Assembly (NCBI RefSeq): GCF_040438925.1
Contig: NZ_CP159258.1
Location: 882,001 to 946,000 of the forward strand
DNA: 64,000 bases
DNA from: Pseudomonas sp. MYb327
GTDB lineage: Bacteria > Pseudomonadota > Gammaproteobacteria > Pseudomonadales > Pseudomonadaceae
Reading direction: 5' to 3'
The translations under genes were made by a program, and so were the position numbers. Shown here in pieces: positions 43,489 to 52,020 of this stretch (the first letter of the stretch is position 1; every line of letters starts with the position of its first letter). The notes below the pieces were generated by a model. That model was not told the origin of the DNA and searched no databases. It saw nothing but the letters and a program-made list of their open reading frames with translations.

Positions 43489-43806
43489 GTGGTCAATGTC
43501 GAACAATTGAAAAGCAGCGTGAACCGGATGTCCGTGGACGTGGTTCGCGAGGCTGTCGCCGAATTGCGCCTTGACGGCTTGGTGACGGAGGGAAAAACGC
43601 CCTTCAACAAACTGCATTTCAATACCTGCTTTGCTGAAATTGAAGCCTTGTTCCAGCGCGCAGGCTATCACCGGCAGCTGGATGTCGTGGGTTATCAGGG
43701 TTTGTTGTATGCGCTTTATGACCCGGGTCGCTGGGAGGCGGTCGATGTGTTGCGCTGGCTCAAGGAATACACCGAGGCGGCGGCGCGCACACAAATACCC
43801 GCGTGA
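43489..43806 (+). CDS. Small hypothetical protein
   Basis: A 105-residue soluble protein: VNVEQLKSSVNRMSVDVVREAVAELRLDGLVTEGKTPFN, then CFAEIEALFQRAGYHRQLDVVGYQGLLYALYDPGRWEAVDVLRWL. Mostly helical, no membrane segment, no known motif. The start is GTG with GAGGG upstream. It lies 70 bases before the pseudouridine synthase and may be co-transcribed with it. Function unknown. Confidence 0.72.
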   Translation: MVNVEQLKSSVNRMSVDVVREAVAELRLDGLVTEGKTPFNKLHFNTCFAEIEALFQRAGYHRQLDVVGYQGLLYALYDPGRWEAVDVLRWLKEYTEAAARTQIPA

Positions 43807-43876
43807 GGATTCTCCGCTAGGTTCGTTCTCGCCGCTGTTGGATAATGCCGCTCTGCATTCGGGTAAGAGCTTTTGT

Positions 43877-44767
43877 ATGTCCACTTCATCGTTTTCTGCC
43901 GCGCATAGCCAGGCCAGCACGCTCTACTTGCCACCTGGTACGTGGCAGACCGTTTTCGATTGCCTGTGCGATCACTTCAGTACCGTCGGTCGTGAACAAT
44001 GGCTGGACAGAATCGCTCGCGGCCGGGTGCTCGATGGACAAGGTGTCCCAATTGCCCTTGATCTACCCTACAAGGAAGGTCTGCGGATTCATTATTTTCG
44101 TGAAGTGCCAGACGAAAAGCCGATCCCGGTGATCGAGTCGATTCTGTATGCAGACGAACATCTGGTCGTGGCGGACAAGCCACATTTTTTACCCGTGACC
44201 CCGGCGGGTGAATACGTCGAGCAGACCTTGCTGCGCCGTCTCATCCGCCGACTGGACAACCCGCACCTGGTGCCGTTGCATCGTATTGACCGGCATACGG
44301 CGGGGCTCGTGTTGTTTTCTGCCAACCCTCAAAGCCGTTCGGCCTATCAGTCGTTGTTTCCTACGCGGCAAATCGAAAAGCGCTACGAGGCTATTGCCCT
44401 GGCATTGCCTGAACTGGATTTTCCACTGGTTCATAAGAGTCGGCTAATCGATGGCGAGCCATTCTTCCGCATGCAGGAGGGGCCGGGCATCAGTAACACC
44501 GAGACGGCTGTCGAGGTCAGGGAGAAGAACGGTCATCTCTGGCGATACGGGCTTTATCCGGTGACGGGCAAGAAGCATCAGTTGCGTGTGCACATGACAG
44601 CCTTGGGCGCCAGCATCTGCAACGACCCTTTTTATCCGCATGCGCTCAAGGATGTAGAGGATGACTACGCCAATCCTTTGAAACTGCTGGCGCAAGGCTT
44701 GAAGTTTGTTGATCCGGTTACGGGACAGGAAAGAGAGTTTGAGAGTGCGATCACCCTGCAGTGGTGA
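43877..44767 (+). CDS. RluA-family RNA pseudouridine synthase
   Basis: A 296-residue pseudouridine synthase. The catalytic aspartate is in VPLHRIDRHTAGLVLFS, the standard RluA motif; IESILYADEHLVVADKPHFLPV and the YGLYPVTGKKHQLRVHMTALG C-terminal block complete the family signature. No S4 RNA-binding domain of normal length is seen, although an S4-like lead (WLDRIARGRVLDGQGVPI) is present. It is of the type that modifies rRNA or tRNA uridines; the target base is unknown. The start at 43877 was chosen because upstream residues in the frame have shadow composition from the preceding gene. Confidence 0.87.
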   Translation: MSTSSFSAAHSQASTLYLPPGTWQTVFDCLCDHFSTVGREQWLDRIARGRVLDGQGVPIALDLPYKEGLRIHYFREVPDEKPIPVIESILYADEHLVVADKPHFLPVTPAGEYVEQTLLRRLIRRLDNPHLVPLHRIDRHTAGLVLFSANPQSRSAYQSLFPTRQIEKRYEAIALALPELDFPLVHKSRLIDGEPFFRMQEGPGISNTETAVEVREKNGHLWRYGLYPVTGKKHQLRVHMTALGASICNDPFYPHALKDVEDDYANPLKLLAQGLKFVDPVTGQEREFESAITLQW

Positions 44768-44926
44768 CGATCAAACGGCGCGATGATGAGTTGGTCTGGT
44801 AAAAAAGTTCGAATTTATGGGCTGTTTTATAGTCACTTGAACAGGCCTTGCGAACTTGGCTGTCAACCTCGGCATAGCTGTCAGATCACTTGGCAGCACC
44901 GAGACTTTCCGTTCAAGGAGACACCC

Positions 44927-45208
44927 ATGAAACGTACTGCTTTTGCTGGAATGTGCATTTGCGCTGCAATGTTGGCTTCTCCCGTGTTCGCCTCGCAACA
45001 ACACGATCTCTGCACCATCAAGCTCCAGGAGCTCAAGGATAAAGTCACCAGCCTGCCAGCTACCTCCGCAGACGCCAGCTCAGAAATCAAACGATTACAG
45101 GCCAGCGCTGAAGCATCTCGTGCGAACAATGACGATGAAAAATGCATCACTGAAGCTACGCAAGGGCTGACTCGCGTAGATAAATTAGCCAAAGAGCCAA
45201 ACCCATAA
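44927..45208 (+). CDS. Small exported protein of unknown function
   Basis: A 93-residue protein with a clear signal peptide (MKRTAFAGMCICAAMLASPVFA) and a 70-residue mature part rich in alanine, serine and lysine with two cysteines (HDLCTIK and DEKCITEA) that could form one periplasmic disulfide. The mature part is probably helical (KLQELKDKVTSLP, SEIKRLQASAEASRANN). AAGGAG sits seven bases before the ATG. A strong bidirectional terminator follows. No family recognised. Confidence 0.8.
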   Translation: MKRTAFAGMCICAAMLASPVFASQQHDLCTIKLQELKDKVTSLPATSADASSEIKRLQASAEASRANNDDEKCITEATQGLTRVDKLAKEPNP

Positions 45209-45232
45209 GGTTAACGTTTTCGAGTTTCAGAT

Positions 45233-45265
45233 AAAAAATGCCCCGACATGTCGGGGCATTTTTAT
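45233..45265. terminator. Bidirectional intrinsic terminator
   Basis: ATGCCCCGACATGTCGGGGCAT is a near-perfect hairpin flanked by an A-run and a T-run, between the exported protein and the convergent lipoprotein gene. Confidence 0.9.
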
Positions 45266-45288
45266 GTGTCCGTTTTAAGCCGCGAAGA

Positions 45289-45510
45289 TTACAACTCTTT
45301 GACGGTACGAACCTGATCCTTGTTGATGCGAGTCTGCTTGCCATCCAGTTGTTCGAATTCGTAGAAACCCGAATCCTGATCGTAGCTTGGCGTGTCGACG
45401 GCCTGGATTTCGCGACCGTCATTCAAGGTGATCACCGTCGGCGATGCGCAACCGGCGAGGGTGGCGAGGCCCAGTGCGAGCATGAAAGTGGCCAGGGTCC
45501 GTTGAGTCAT
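45289..45510 (-). CDS. YgdI/YgdR-family lipoprotein (DUF903)
   Basis: A 73-residue lipoprotein. The signal peptide ends in the lipobox LAGC (cysteine about residue 21), and the mature 50 residues form the DUF903 SH3-like fold: ITLNDGREIQAVDTPSYDQDSGFYEFEQLDGKQTRINKDQVRTVKEL. Members are small outer- or inner-membrane lipoproteins without established role. A GGAG-type site precedes the ATG. Confidence 0.92.
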   Translation of the reverse strand: MTQRTLATFMLALGLATLAGCASPTVITLNDGREIQAVDTPSYDQDSGFYEFEQLDGKQTRINKDQVRTVKEL

Positions 45511-45593
45511 GGGTGTGTCTCCGAGATTAATTCTTTTGGTTACGGAGCTTGAGACGTAAACAGCGCGTGCAAGTTCCTTCGGTTCTAGCAGTC

Positions 45594-46190
45594 TTACGTA
45601 GTGTAGTGCGTGCCCAACAATTGCGGAGTATTAAGGTTCGCCAGACGTGGGTCATTATCGGGACACTGCAACGCAATCGCACCGAGCTTGCGCATGATTC
45701 GACCCGGGCTGCGCTCGCCATCGTTCCAGGCAGTTTCGAATTCAGCACGAAGTGCCACGGGGATCACGCAGAGCAAGGGTTCCCAATGATCATCATGGCG
45801 CAGCATCAATGGTTTGTCGGGGTGTTGGCTGGCGCCTTCGCGCATGCTGGCAAGCAGGGCGGCATCAATGCGCGGTACGTCGCAAGGCAAGACCAGCAGG
45901 TGCGGGTGGCGAGCCGCTTTCAGGCCTGCACGAATGCCGGCCAGTGGTCCCGGAAAGTCGCCCTCGTCGTCATGAACCAATTGGTCGGCGTACGGCGCGT
46001 ATTTTTCCGGGTTCCGATTACACGAGATGATGAGGTCGTCGCTTAACGGGCGTGTTTTGTGATGCAAATGTGCAATCAACGGCTTGCCGTGCCATTCCAA
46101 CAAACCTTTGTCCTGACCACCCATTCGTTGGCCGCGCCCGCCTGCCAGGAGCAGAATGGAGCAGGGTGGCAAGTCTGTATTTGAGGTCAT
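45594..46190 (-). CDS. mobA: Molybdenum cofactor guanylyltransferase
   Basis: A 198-residue nucleotidyltransferase attaching GMP to molybdopterin. The GTP-binding N-terminus is [22 protein letters not shown], followed by [32 protein letters not shown] and [10 protein letters not shown] with the metal-binding aspartate. ATG 46190 has GGAG eight bases upstream; the longer frame to 46259 was rejected. It is divergent from moaB and moeA, giving a compact molybdenum-cofactor locus. Confidence 0.94.
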   Translation of the reverse strand: MTSNTDLPPCSILLLAGGRGQRMGGQDKGLLEWHGKPLIAHLHHKTRPLSDDLIISCNRNPEKYAPYADQLVHDDEGDFPGPLAGIRAGLKAARHPHLLVLPCDVPRIDAALLASMREGASQHPDKPLMLRHDDHWEPLLCVIPVALRAEFETAWNDGERSPGRIMRKLGAIALQCPDNDPRLANLNTPQLLGTHYTT

Positions 46191-46271
46191 GGCAAGTCTC
46201 CATGGGGGCGGCGAAAAAACGGGGCGCTGTGATATAACACCGGGCTGTTTCTCATACAACTGGACGAGCCT

Positions 46272-46811
46272 ATGAAAGCCAAGGCTGATGTACCTTTTGC
46301 ACCGCTCAACATTGCGGTGTTGACGGTTAGCGACACCCGCACTCTGGAAACCGATACCTCAGGCCAGGTCTTCGTCGACCGCTTGACCGCGGCCGGCCAT
46401 AACCTGGCTGCCCGGGTGTTGCTTAAAGATGATCTCTACAAAATCCGCGCGCAAGTCGCCAACTGGATTGCCGACGAGGTCGTTCAGGTGGTGCTGATCA
46501 CGGGTGGTACCGGTTTTACCGGGCGCGATAGCACTCCGGAAGCGGTGAGCTGCCTGCTCGACAAGCAAGTCGATGGTTTTGGTGAGCTGTTCCGGCAAAT
46601 CTCTGTGGCGGACATCGGCACCTCGACGGTTCAGTCCCGCGCACTGGCCGGTCTGGCCAACGGCACGTTGGTCTGTTGCTTGCCGGGTTCGACCAATGCT
46701 GTACGTACCGGTTGGGATGGCATTCTTTCCGAACAACTGGATTCGCGCCATCGGCCATGCAATTTCGTAACACACCTGAAACAGGCGGCACCCTGTGAAT
46801 CCCGCGGGTAA
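46272..46811 (+). CDS. moaB: Molybdenum cofactor biosynthesis protein B
   Basis: A 179-residue MoaB/Mog-family protein: [18 protein letters not shown] near the start and [25 protein letters not shown], the molybdopterin-binding TGGTG motif with the downstream aspartate. MoaB binds or adenylylates molybdopterin before metal insertion. Its end overlaps the moeA start by 17 bases. Divergent mobA completes the locus. Confidence 0.94.
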   Translation: MKAKADVPFAPLNIAVLTVSDTRTLETDTSGQVFVDRLTAAGHNLAARVLLKDDLYKIRAQVANWIADEVVQVVLITGGTGFTGRDSTPEAVSCLLDKQVDGFGELFRQISVADIGTSTVQSRALAGLANGTLVCCLPGSTNAVRTGWDGILSEQLDSRHRPCNFVTHLKQAAPCESRG

Positions 46812-48021
46812 GCCGGGCAAGACCGCCAGTCTGATGCCGGTCGAGGTGGCGCTGGCGCGTCTGCTGGAAATGGCAGGCACCTCACGAATTCTTGAGCGCG
46901 AGCGCTTGTCGTTGGCGCAGGTTCAGGGACGTGTGTTGGCTGATGACCTGATCTCGACGCTGGATCTGCCGCCGTGGCCCAACAGCGCCATGGACGGGTA
47001 TGCCTTGCGTTTGGCTGACTGGGCCGGCGAGCCCTTGGTCGTCAGTCAGAAGGTCTTTGCCGGCCAGGCGCCCGAGCCCTTGCAGGCGGGCACTTGCGCA
47101 CGAATCTTTACCGGGGCGCCTGTGCCTGCCGGTGCCGATTGCGTCGAGATGCAGGAAAACGCCGAAGTCCAGCCGGATGAGCGAGTGCGTTTCACTGAAA
47201 CCATGGTCGTTGGTCAAAACATCCGCCCACAAGGCCAGGAAACCACTGTCGGTGAAACGATTTTGCCTGCGGGTACGCGCCTTGGGCCGATCGAACAGGG
47301 GCTAGCGGCCTCACTGGGTTGCGCCGAGCTGGACGTGATCCGAAAGGTTCGCGTTGCGGTTCTGTCGACCGGGGATGAATTGATTGAGCCTGGGCAAATC
47401 CTTGGGCCAGGGCAAATCTACAACAGCAATCGTGTTTTGCTTTGCAGTTGGCTGCAGCGTTTGGGTTGTGAGGTGGTCGACGCCGGTATTCTTCCGGATG
47501 ACCTGATCACTACGCGCACGCGCCTCGGCGAGCTGAAGGATGTCGACCTGATCCTTTCAACCGGCGGCGTTTCGGTCGGAGAGGCTGACTTTTTGGGCGT
47601 TGCCTTGCGGGAAGAGGGTGAGCTTGCGTTGTGGAAACTCGCCATCAAACCCGGAAAGCCGCTGACATTCGGACACTTTCGCGGTGTGCCGGTGATTGGC
47701 TTGCCGGGTAACCCGGCATCGACTCTGGTGACGTTTGCCCTGTTGACTCGGCCTTATCTCTTGCGTCGACAAGGTGTCAAAGAGGTGGAGCCGCTGAAGG
47801 TTCAAGTACCGGCAGGGTTCGACTGGCCGAAAGCCGGAAATCGACGCGAGTACTTGCGTGGTCGTCTGGAAAATGGCCGGGCCATCATCTACAAAAATCA
47901 AAGTTCAGGTGTGCTGCGTAGCGCTGCCTGGGCTGATGGACTGGTTGAAGTGTTGGAGGATCGCACGCTGGTTGAGGGTGACAGCGTGTACTTCATACCG
48001 TTGAGCGAAGTCCTGGGCTGA
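46795..48021 (+). CDS. moeA: Molybdopterin molybdenumtransferase
   Basis: A 408-residue enzyme inserting molybdenum into adenylylated molybdopterin. Domains: N-terminal with LDLPPWPNSAMDGYALRL, the extended domain II (KVFAGQAPEPL, ARIFTGAPVPAGADCVEMQE), the MoCF catalytic domain with ILSTGGVSVGEADF, the conserved KPGKPLTFG and GLPGNPAST, and C-terminal domain IV. GTG start overlapping moaB. A terminator follows. Confidence 0.95.
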   Translation: MNPAGKPGKTASLMPVEVALARLLEMAGTSRILERERLSLAQVQGRVLADDLISTLDLPPWPNSAMDGYALRLADWAGEPLVVSQKVFAGQAPEPLQAGTCARIFTGAPVPAGADCVEMQENAEVQPDERVRFTETMVVGQNIRPQGQETTVGETILPAGTRLGPIEQGLAASLGCAELDVIRKVRVAVLSTGDELIEPGQILGPGQIYNSNRVLLCSWLQRLGCEVVDAGILPDDLITTRTRLGELKDVDLILSTGGVSVGEADFLGVALREEGELALWKLAIKPGKPLTFGHFRGVPVIGLPGNPASTLVTFALLTRPYLLRRQGVKEVEPLKVQVPAGFDWPKAGNRREYLRGRLENGRAIIYKNQSSGVLRSAAWADGLVEVLEDRTLVEGDSVYFIPLSEVLG

Positions 48022-48040
48022 TTCTTCTAGTCGTCATGTC

Positions 48041-48072
48041 ACGCAAGCCCGGTGTGAACCGGGCTTTTGCGT
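48041..48072 (+). terminator. Intrinsic terminator of the moaB-moeA operon
   Basis: ACGCAAGCCCGGT pairs with ACCGGGCTTTTGCGT around GTGA, with T bases inside the descending arm; it lies 20 bases past the moeA stop. Confidence 0.7.
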
Positions 48073-48081
48073 GGTAACTGA

Positions 48082-48393
48082 TCAGTGAGCCAGGAGCAGT
48101 GTCACGAGCTGGTCGAAACGACTATTGGCGATCCAGCCCAGCAGCCCCAGAACGACGGCTGTTCCTCCGGCGGAATAGGCCAGTCGGTGTTTGATGGTCT
48201 TGACGTCGCTGCGAACTTCTTCCATGTCTCTGCGGATGTACTTGAGGTGTGTTTCCAACTCAACAACGCGAGGTTCCATATCAATTTCTCCATTGGGTTT
48301 TGCACTGTTTTTGAGTTCGGCCTGATCATTGGCCCGTTTCTCTGCGAGCGGTACGACCGGAAATATCGGTAGCCTGAGGTCATGGCTTTGCAT
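48082..48393 (-). CDS. Small tail-anchored coiled-coil protein
   Basis: A protein of 103 residues with a C-terminal part typical of haemolysin XhlA-like or small phage-derived membrane proteins: MEPRVVELETHLKYIRRDMEEVRSDVKTIKHRL (coiled coil) and YSAGGTAVVLGLLGWIANSRF (membrane helix). Two starts are credible: 48393 with AAGGA six bases upstream, or 48279 with GGAG eight bases upstream giving a 65-residue protein that is only coiled coil plus anchor. Function is unknown. It is convergent with moeA. Confidence 0.68.
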   Translation of the reverse strand: MQSHDLRLPIFPVVPLAEKRANDQAELKNSAKPNGEIDMEPRVVELETHLKYIRRDMEEVRSDVKTIKHRLAYSAGGTAVVLGLLGWIANSRFDQLVTLLLAH

Positions 48394-48620
48394 GGCACGT
48401 CCTTGTGTTTGTCCTGCTGATGACTGAAAACCGTGGGCACCAAAGTGTACCAATCACACTTTTTGGTCAATTGAGCCGATTCCTCACGTTTTGTAAGAAA
48501 AATCCTGACGTGTAGGACGCAACACCGTCCAGCTCGAAATAATTCAATTTCCTGCGGCTTTTATTGGGTGCGCTGAGGTCAACATCTCCCATAGGTCATT
48601 CGAATTCGGGAGCGACAACG

Positions 48621-49538
48621 ATGAGCGAACGCAAGGCACTGTTGATTTTGCATGGCAAGCAGGCGCTTAACGAGGAAGTCCGCACTGCTGTCGAAAGCAA
48701 ACGCGAGCAAGGTTGGGAGTTGGCTGTTCGAGTGACCTGGGAGGCGGGGGACGCACAGCGGCTGGTGGATGAGGCGTTGGCGGCAGGATACAGTCGGATC
48801 ATTGCTGGTGGCGGCGATGGCACTGTGCGTGACATCGCCGAAGCCATGGCTGCGAAGTCGACGCAGGCCAGTTTGGTGCTGATGCCGCTGGGAACTGCTA
48901 ACGATTTTGCGCGCGCTGCCGGTGTTCCGCTGGAGCCTGCCCAGGCACTGGATCTACTGGATGTTGCGCCCAGCACCATTGATCTGGGAGAGGTTGGCGG
49001 ACAGATATTTCTGAACATGGCCACCGGCGGGTTTGGCAGTCAAGTCACTGCTAACACGTCCGAGGACTTGAAAAAGGTGCTCGGCGGCGCGGCTTATCTG
49101 TTTACCGGACTGTCACGTTTCAGTGAGTTGCACGCGGCGTATGGCGAGTTGCATGGGCCGGATTTTCAGTGGAGTGGTGAGTTGCTGGCCCTGGGCATCG
49201 GCAATGGCCGACAGGCTGGCGGCGGTCATGTGTTGTGTCCACAGGCACTGGCTGACGACGGTTTGCTTGATGTCAGTATTTTACCGGCTCCGCAGGAGCT
49301 GGTTGGCACTTTGAAAAACCTGCTGGCTGACGGCTTTGGCATCGACAATATGTTCGTGCGGGCGCGGTTGCCCTGGGTCGAGATCAAGGTTTCCGAAGGA
49401 CTTTACATCAATCTCGATGGCGAACCGCTGGAGGGTGACAGCCTGCGGTTCTCGGCGAGGCCGGCAGCGCTGCTGGTGCATTTGCCTGAGCGCTCGCCGT
49501 TGTTGAGTGCAACTGAGCTCGTCAGTCGTCCAGACTGA
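48621..49538 (+). CDS. yegS: Lipid kinase YegS-type (diacylglycerol kinase family)
   Basis: A 305-residue kinase of the DAGK_cat family. It contains ALLILHGKQALNEEVR, the nucleotide-binding IIAGGGDGTVRDIAEAM (GGGDGT), VLMPLGTANDFARAAGVP, LGIGNGRQAGGGHVLCP and the C-terminal INLDGEPLEGDSLRFSA. E. coli YegS phosphorylates phosphatidylglycerol in vitro; physiological substrate unknown. ATG 48621 has GGGAG nine bases upstream. The last 17 bases overlap the convergent NarL-type regulator gene. Confidence 0.93.
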   Translation: MSERKALLILHGKQALNEEVRTAVESKREQGWELAVRVTWEAGDAQRLVDEALAAGYSRIIAGGGDGTVRDIAEAMAAKSTQASLVLMPLGTANDFARAAGVPLEPAQALDLLDVAPSTIDLGEVGGQIFLNMATGGFGSQVTANTSEDLKKVLGGAAYLFTGLSRFSELHAAYGELHGPDFQWSGELLALGIGNGRQAGGGHVLCPQALADDGLLDVSILPAPQELVGTLKNLLADGFGIDNMFVRARLPWVEIKVSEGLYINLDGEPLEGDSLRFSARPAALLVHLPERSPLLSATELVSRPD

Positions 49539-50178
49539 TGATCTGCTCGCGAACTGCGAACAACACCAGGCCAGCCACATCGAAAATCTGCAAGCGTTTC
49601 ATGATTTGCGAGCGGTGGGTTTCGACAGTCTTGACGCTCAGGCCAAGGCCGTTGGCGATTTCCCGGGTGGATTTGCCGCGAACGATCAACCGGAGAATTT
49701 CCAGCTGACGAGCCGTGAGGTTGTGTGAGTCGGCGGATTCAGACTGGTTTTTTTGCCGGGTGAGCGCTTGGGTAATGACGGTGTGGGCGATGGCCGGGCT
49801 CAGGTAGCGTTCGTTGTTGCGCAAGGCTTCCAGCGCATGTTCCAGTTCGGTGGCCGTGGTGTCCTTTAGCAGATAGCCATGAGCGCCGGATTCCAGCGCC
49901 TGCATGATAAGCGCCGGATCGGTGTGCATCGACAGGATCAGCACTTTGCTCTGCGGGCGGATTCGCTTGAGTTGCGTTAAAGCCTCAAGACCACCGGTTT
50001 GCTTCATGGAAATATCCAGCAGCACGATATCCGGAGACAGATGCTCGACCATCGCGAGCAATTGCGAGCCGTCATTGGCCTCGCCAATAACCGCGTAGCC
50101 AGGAAGGTCCATCACCAGGGCGCGCACGCCAGCCCTGATCAGCGAGTGGTCATCCACCAGAAGTAAGTTACAAGTCAA
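49522..50178 (-). CDS. NarL/FixJ-family response regulator
   Basis: A 218-residue regulator: receiver with LLLVDDHSLIRAGVRALV, phospho-acceptor aspartate in PDIVLLDISMKQTGGLEAL, KDTTATELE; then GerE helix-turn-helix with LTARQLEILRLIVRGKSTREIANGLGLSVKTVETHRSQIMKRL. Start is TTG overlapping the TGA of the upstream kinase (TTGA), giving MTCNLLLVDDHS. It is the cognate partner of the adjacent HisKA_3 kinase. Target genes are unknown. Confidence 0.88.
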   Translation of the reverse strand: MTCNLLLVDDHSLIRAGVRALVMDLPGYAVIGEANDGSQLLAMVEHLSPDIVLLDISMKQTGGLEALTQLKRIRPQSKVLILSMHTDPALIMQALESGAHGYLLKDTTATELEHALEALRNNERYLSPAIAHTVITQALTRQKNQSESADSHNLTARQLEILRLIVRGKSTREIANGLGLSVKTVETHRSQIMKRLQIFDVAGLVLFAVREQIISLDD

Positions 50179-51149
50179 TGCATAACCTTATTCGTACTGG
50201 CCCGTTCGAACGCACGGGGCGCCCAAGGGAAGAGAGCTTCGATTTGAGTGCCTTTGCCCGGTTCGCTGGTAACGGTCAGGGTGCCGCCCAGTTGCTGGAT
50301 GCGTTCAGACATCCCGGCCATTCCGCGCTGACCCTCGCGACCGGGGTCAGTGACGGGCGCAAATCCCTGGCCGTCGTCACTGATCATCAGCGACAGGCCT
50401 TTTGGTAAACGCTGCAGGCAGACCAACAGGTTCTTCGCCTCGGCGTGCCGCAATATGTTGGTGACTGCTTCCTGGGTAATTCGAAAGGCCGCCACTGCCA
50501 TTTCTTCGGGAATGCCGGTCAGGCGCTGATGGCATTCCAGGCTCCAGTGCACGGGCGTGTTGCACAACGTTTTGAGCAAGTGCGCACGCAAACTCGCCTC
50601 AAGTCCAAGACTGGCCAGTTGCCGGGGATTGAGAATTGCCGATACATCACGCACTTTTGCGAGGGTTTCTTCGAGGGTGTCGCACAGCACCGAGCATTGT
50701 TCCTGGAGTTCTTCCGGCATACGTCGCTTGAGCCAGTCACTTTGCAGTTTGGCTGCGGTCAGCAATTGACCGATGTCGTCATGCAGTTCCCGGCTGAGCC
50801 GATGGCGTTCGTTTTCCTGAACTTCCAGCAAGCGGTCGGCCAGTTCTTGGGGCTGAAATTTTATTGATTTGCGTGACAGACGATACTGCACCCAAACGCA
50901 GCTCAAAGCCGCAATGTCGAGTATCAACAGGCTTAGAGGCAGGGCAGTGGACAGGCTGTAGACCAACAAGCTGCCAAGCGTCGCACAGACACACAGCAAA
51001 AGCGTGAACCGACGGGCGTTTTCTCGGGAGGGTGGCCACGTGGCGATGGACTTGAGGCTGGCGTACATAGCGGATGGAGCCAATGGATGTGCGCTGCGGG
51101 CAGACCGGTCTTTCTGGCTGACAGGCCTATGTTTTGTAGTGTTTTGCAT
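50175..51149 (-). CDS. NarL-type (HisKA_3) sensor histidine kinase
   Basis: A 324-residue kinase. Two short hydrophobic helices (about 45-85; FTLLLCVCATLGSLLVYSL and LPLSLLILDIAALSCVWVQY) with almost no periplasmic loop, then the HisKA_3 dimerisation/phospho-acceptor ENERHRLSRELHDDIGQLLTAAKL, and HATPase with FRITQEAVTNILRHAEAKN, SDDGQGFAP and GMAGMSERIQQLGGTLTV. Such kinases sense cytoplasmic or membrane signals. Start at ATG 51149 is probable; a methionine at residue 28 is an alternative. It overlaps the regulator that follows. A near-palindrome of 18 bases lies upstream at 51231-51248. Confidence 0.85.
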   Translation of the reverse strand: MQNTTKHRPVSQKDRSARSAHPLAPSAMYASLKSIATWPPSRENARRFTLLLCVCATLGSLLVYSLSTALPLSLLILDIAALSCVWVQYRLSRKSIKFQPQELADRLLEVQENERHRLSRELHDDIGQLLTAAKLQSDWLKRRMPEELQEQCSVLCDTLEETLAKVRDVSAILNPRQLASLGLEASLRAHLLKTLCNTPVHWSLECHQRLTGIPEEMAVAAFRITQEAVTNILRHAEAKNLLVCLQRLPKGLSLMISDDGQGFAPVTDPGREGQRGMAGMSERIQQLGGTLTVTSEPGKGTQIEALFPWAPRAFERASTNKVMH

Positions 51150-51549
51150 CGACTTCAACGGGTCGCACTTCTGTATGAGACATCCAGCCTGGATCTTGAT
51201 CGGGTTGCAGCCCTGACAATCACATTGCCATTAATTGACGTCAACTAATGGGCGGCATGATAACACCTAAGATACCGTTGGTCGCGCTTGTGATAGATGT
51301 CCGTGGAGTCAGTAAATACATGTTTGGACGAAGGTTCCACATTTGCAAAGTGTGGTTTCAGTCGCTGTAAATGGGGTTTTTGGCCAGGTTAAACCCTAGG
51401 CAAGACAGGGAGTCCAACTCCCGAAAGGAATAGTTATTTGTGTAGCGTTGTCGTGGTTGGATATGAGTTATTCAATTGCGACATGCGCTTGACCAAGTTT
51501 GGGTGCAAATATCGCAATAAAAAATGCACTACGACTCAGATCTGTATTT
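51150..51549. other. Intergenic region of 400 bases upstream of the NarL-type kinase
   Basis: It separates the kinase start from the end of the Hpt-like gene. The one visible structure is the near-palindrome at 51231-51248. Short open frames here have no ribosome site or recognisable product. No small-RNA signature was identified. Confidence 0.45.
51231..51248. promoter_or_regulatory. Near-perfect 18-base palindrome upstream of the NarL-type kinase
   Basis: TTAATTGACGTCAACTAA has a perfect TTGACGTCAA core with outer TTA/TAA arms and one mismatched pair. It lies 82-99 bases upstream of the kinase ATG. A dimeric regulator could bind; identity unknown. Confidence 0.35.
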
Positions 51550-52020
51550 TTAAGCCTGCCGTTCGGCATAAGTCACAAGCGTGAAAGGTTTGGAATGAAC
51601 CGGTGGCTGAAACTGATTTTGTCCCACTTGAAAGGCAAAGGCTTCGATCAGCGTGGTCTGTTCGCTTTCGTCTAGGCTGAGCTGGCCGGTTTTCTGATCA
51701 ATGAGCTCAAGTTGCCAGGCAATCAATGTAAGGCAATCCTTCAACGCATTCAGGGCTTCGTCGTGCAGATCCATGTGATTCTGCGCATGGTTCAGCAGGC
51801 CATGAATGTGCAATGAAAACTCTGAAACAGCCGCCAGTGCGAGAGCGTCTGCTTTATTGGCGAGTTTGAGGAGGGTGCTGAGCATGCAGTCGATGGCATC
51901 CTTGTCATTGCTGATCAATTGCAAATGACTCAGGCATTCCTCGGTTTTGGCCAGGAGTGTTTCGGCCTCGACGAGAAATTCGGGGACCCGCTTTGCCCAT
52001 TCGTTACGATTGTTCGGCAT
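51550..52020 (-). CDS. Hpt-like helical-bundle protein lacking the phospho-acceptor histidine
   Basis: A 156-residue soluble helical protein. Its first half lines up by eye with the CheA/Hpt helical bundle: VPEFLVEAETLLAKTEECLSHLQL (helix A), DAIDCMLSTLLKLANKADALALAAVSEFSLHIHGLLNHAQ (helices B-C). Where Hpt domains have L-H-x-L-K-G, this protein has STLLKLANKADAL, so the histidine is Leu51, the lysine Ala54 and the glycine Asn55. It could bind receivers or CheA without carrying phosphate. ATG 52020 is chosen; the longer frame is arginine-rich and unconvincing. The neighbouring divergent gene encodes a CheV-type protein. The family assignment is inference. Confidence 0.62.
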   Translation of the reverse strand: MPNNRNEWAKRVPEFLVEAETLLAKTEECLSHLQLISNDKDAIDCMLSTLLKLANKADALALAAVSEFSLHIHGLLNHAQNHMDLHDEALNALKDCLTLIAWQLELIDQKTGQLSLDESEQTTLIEAFAFQVGQNQFQPPVHSKPFTLVTYAERQA

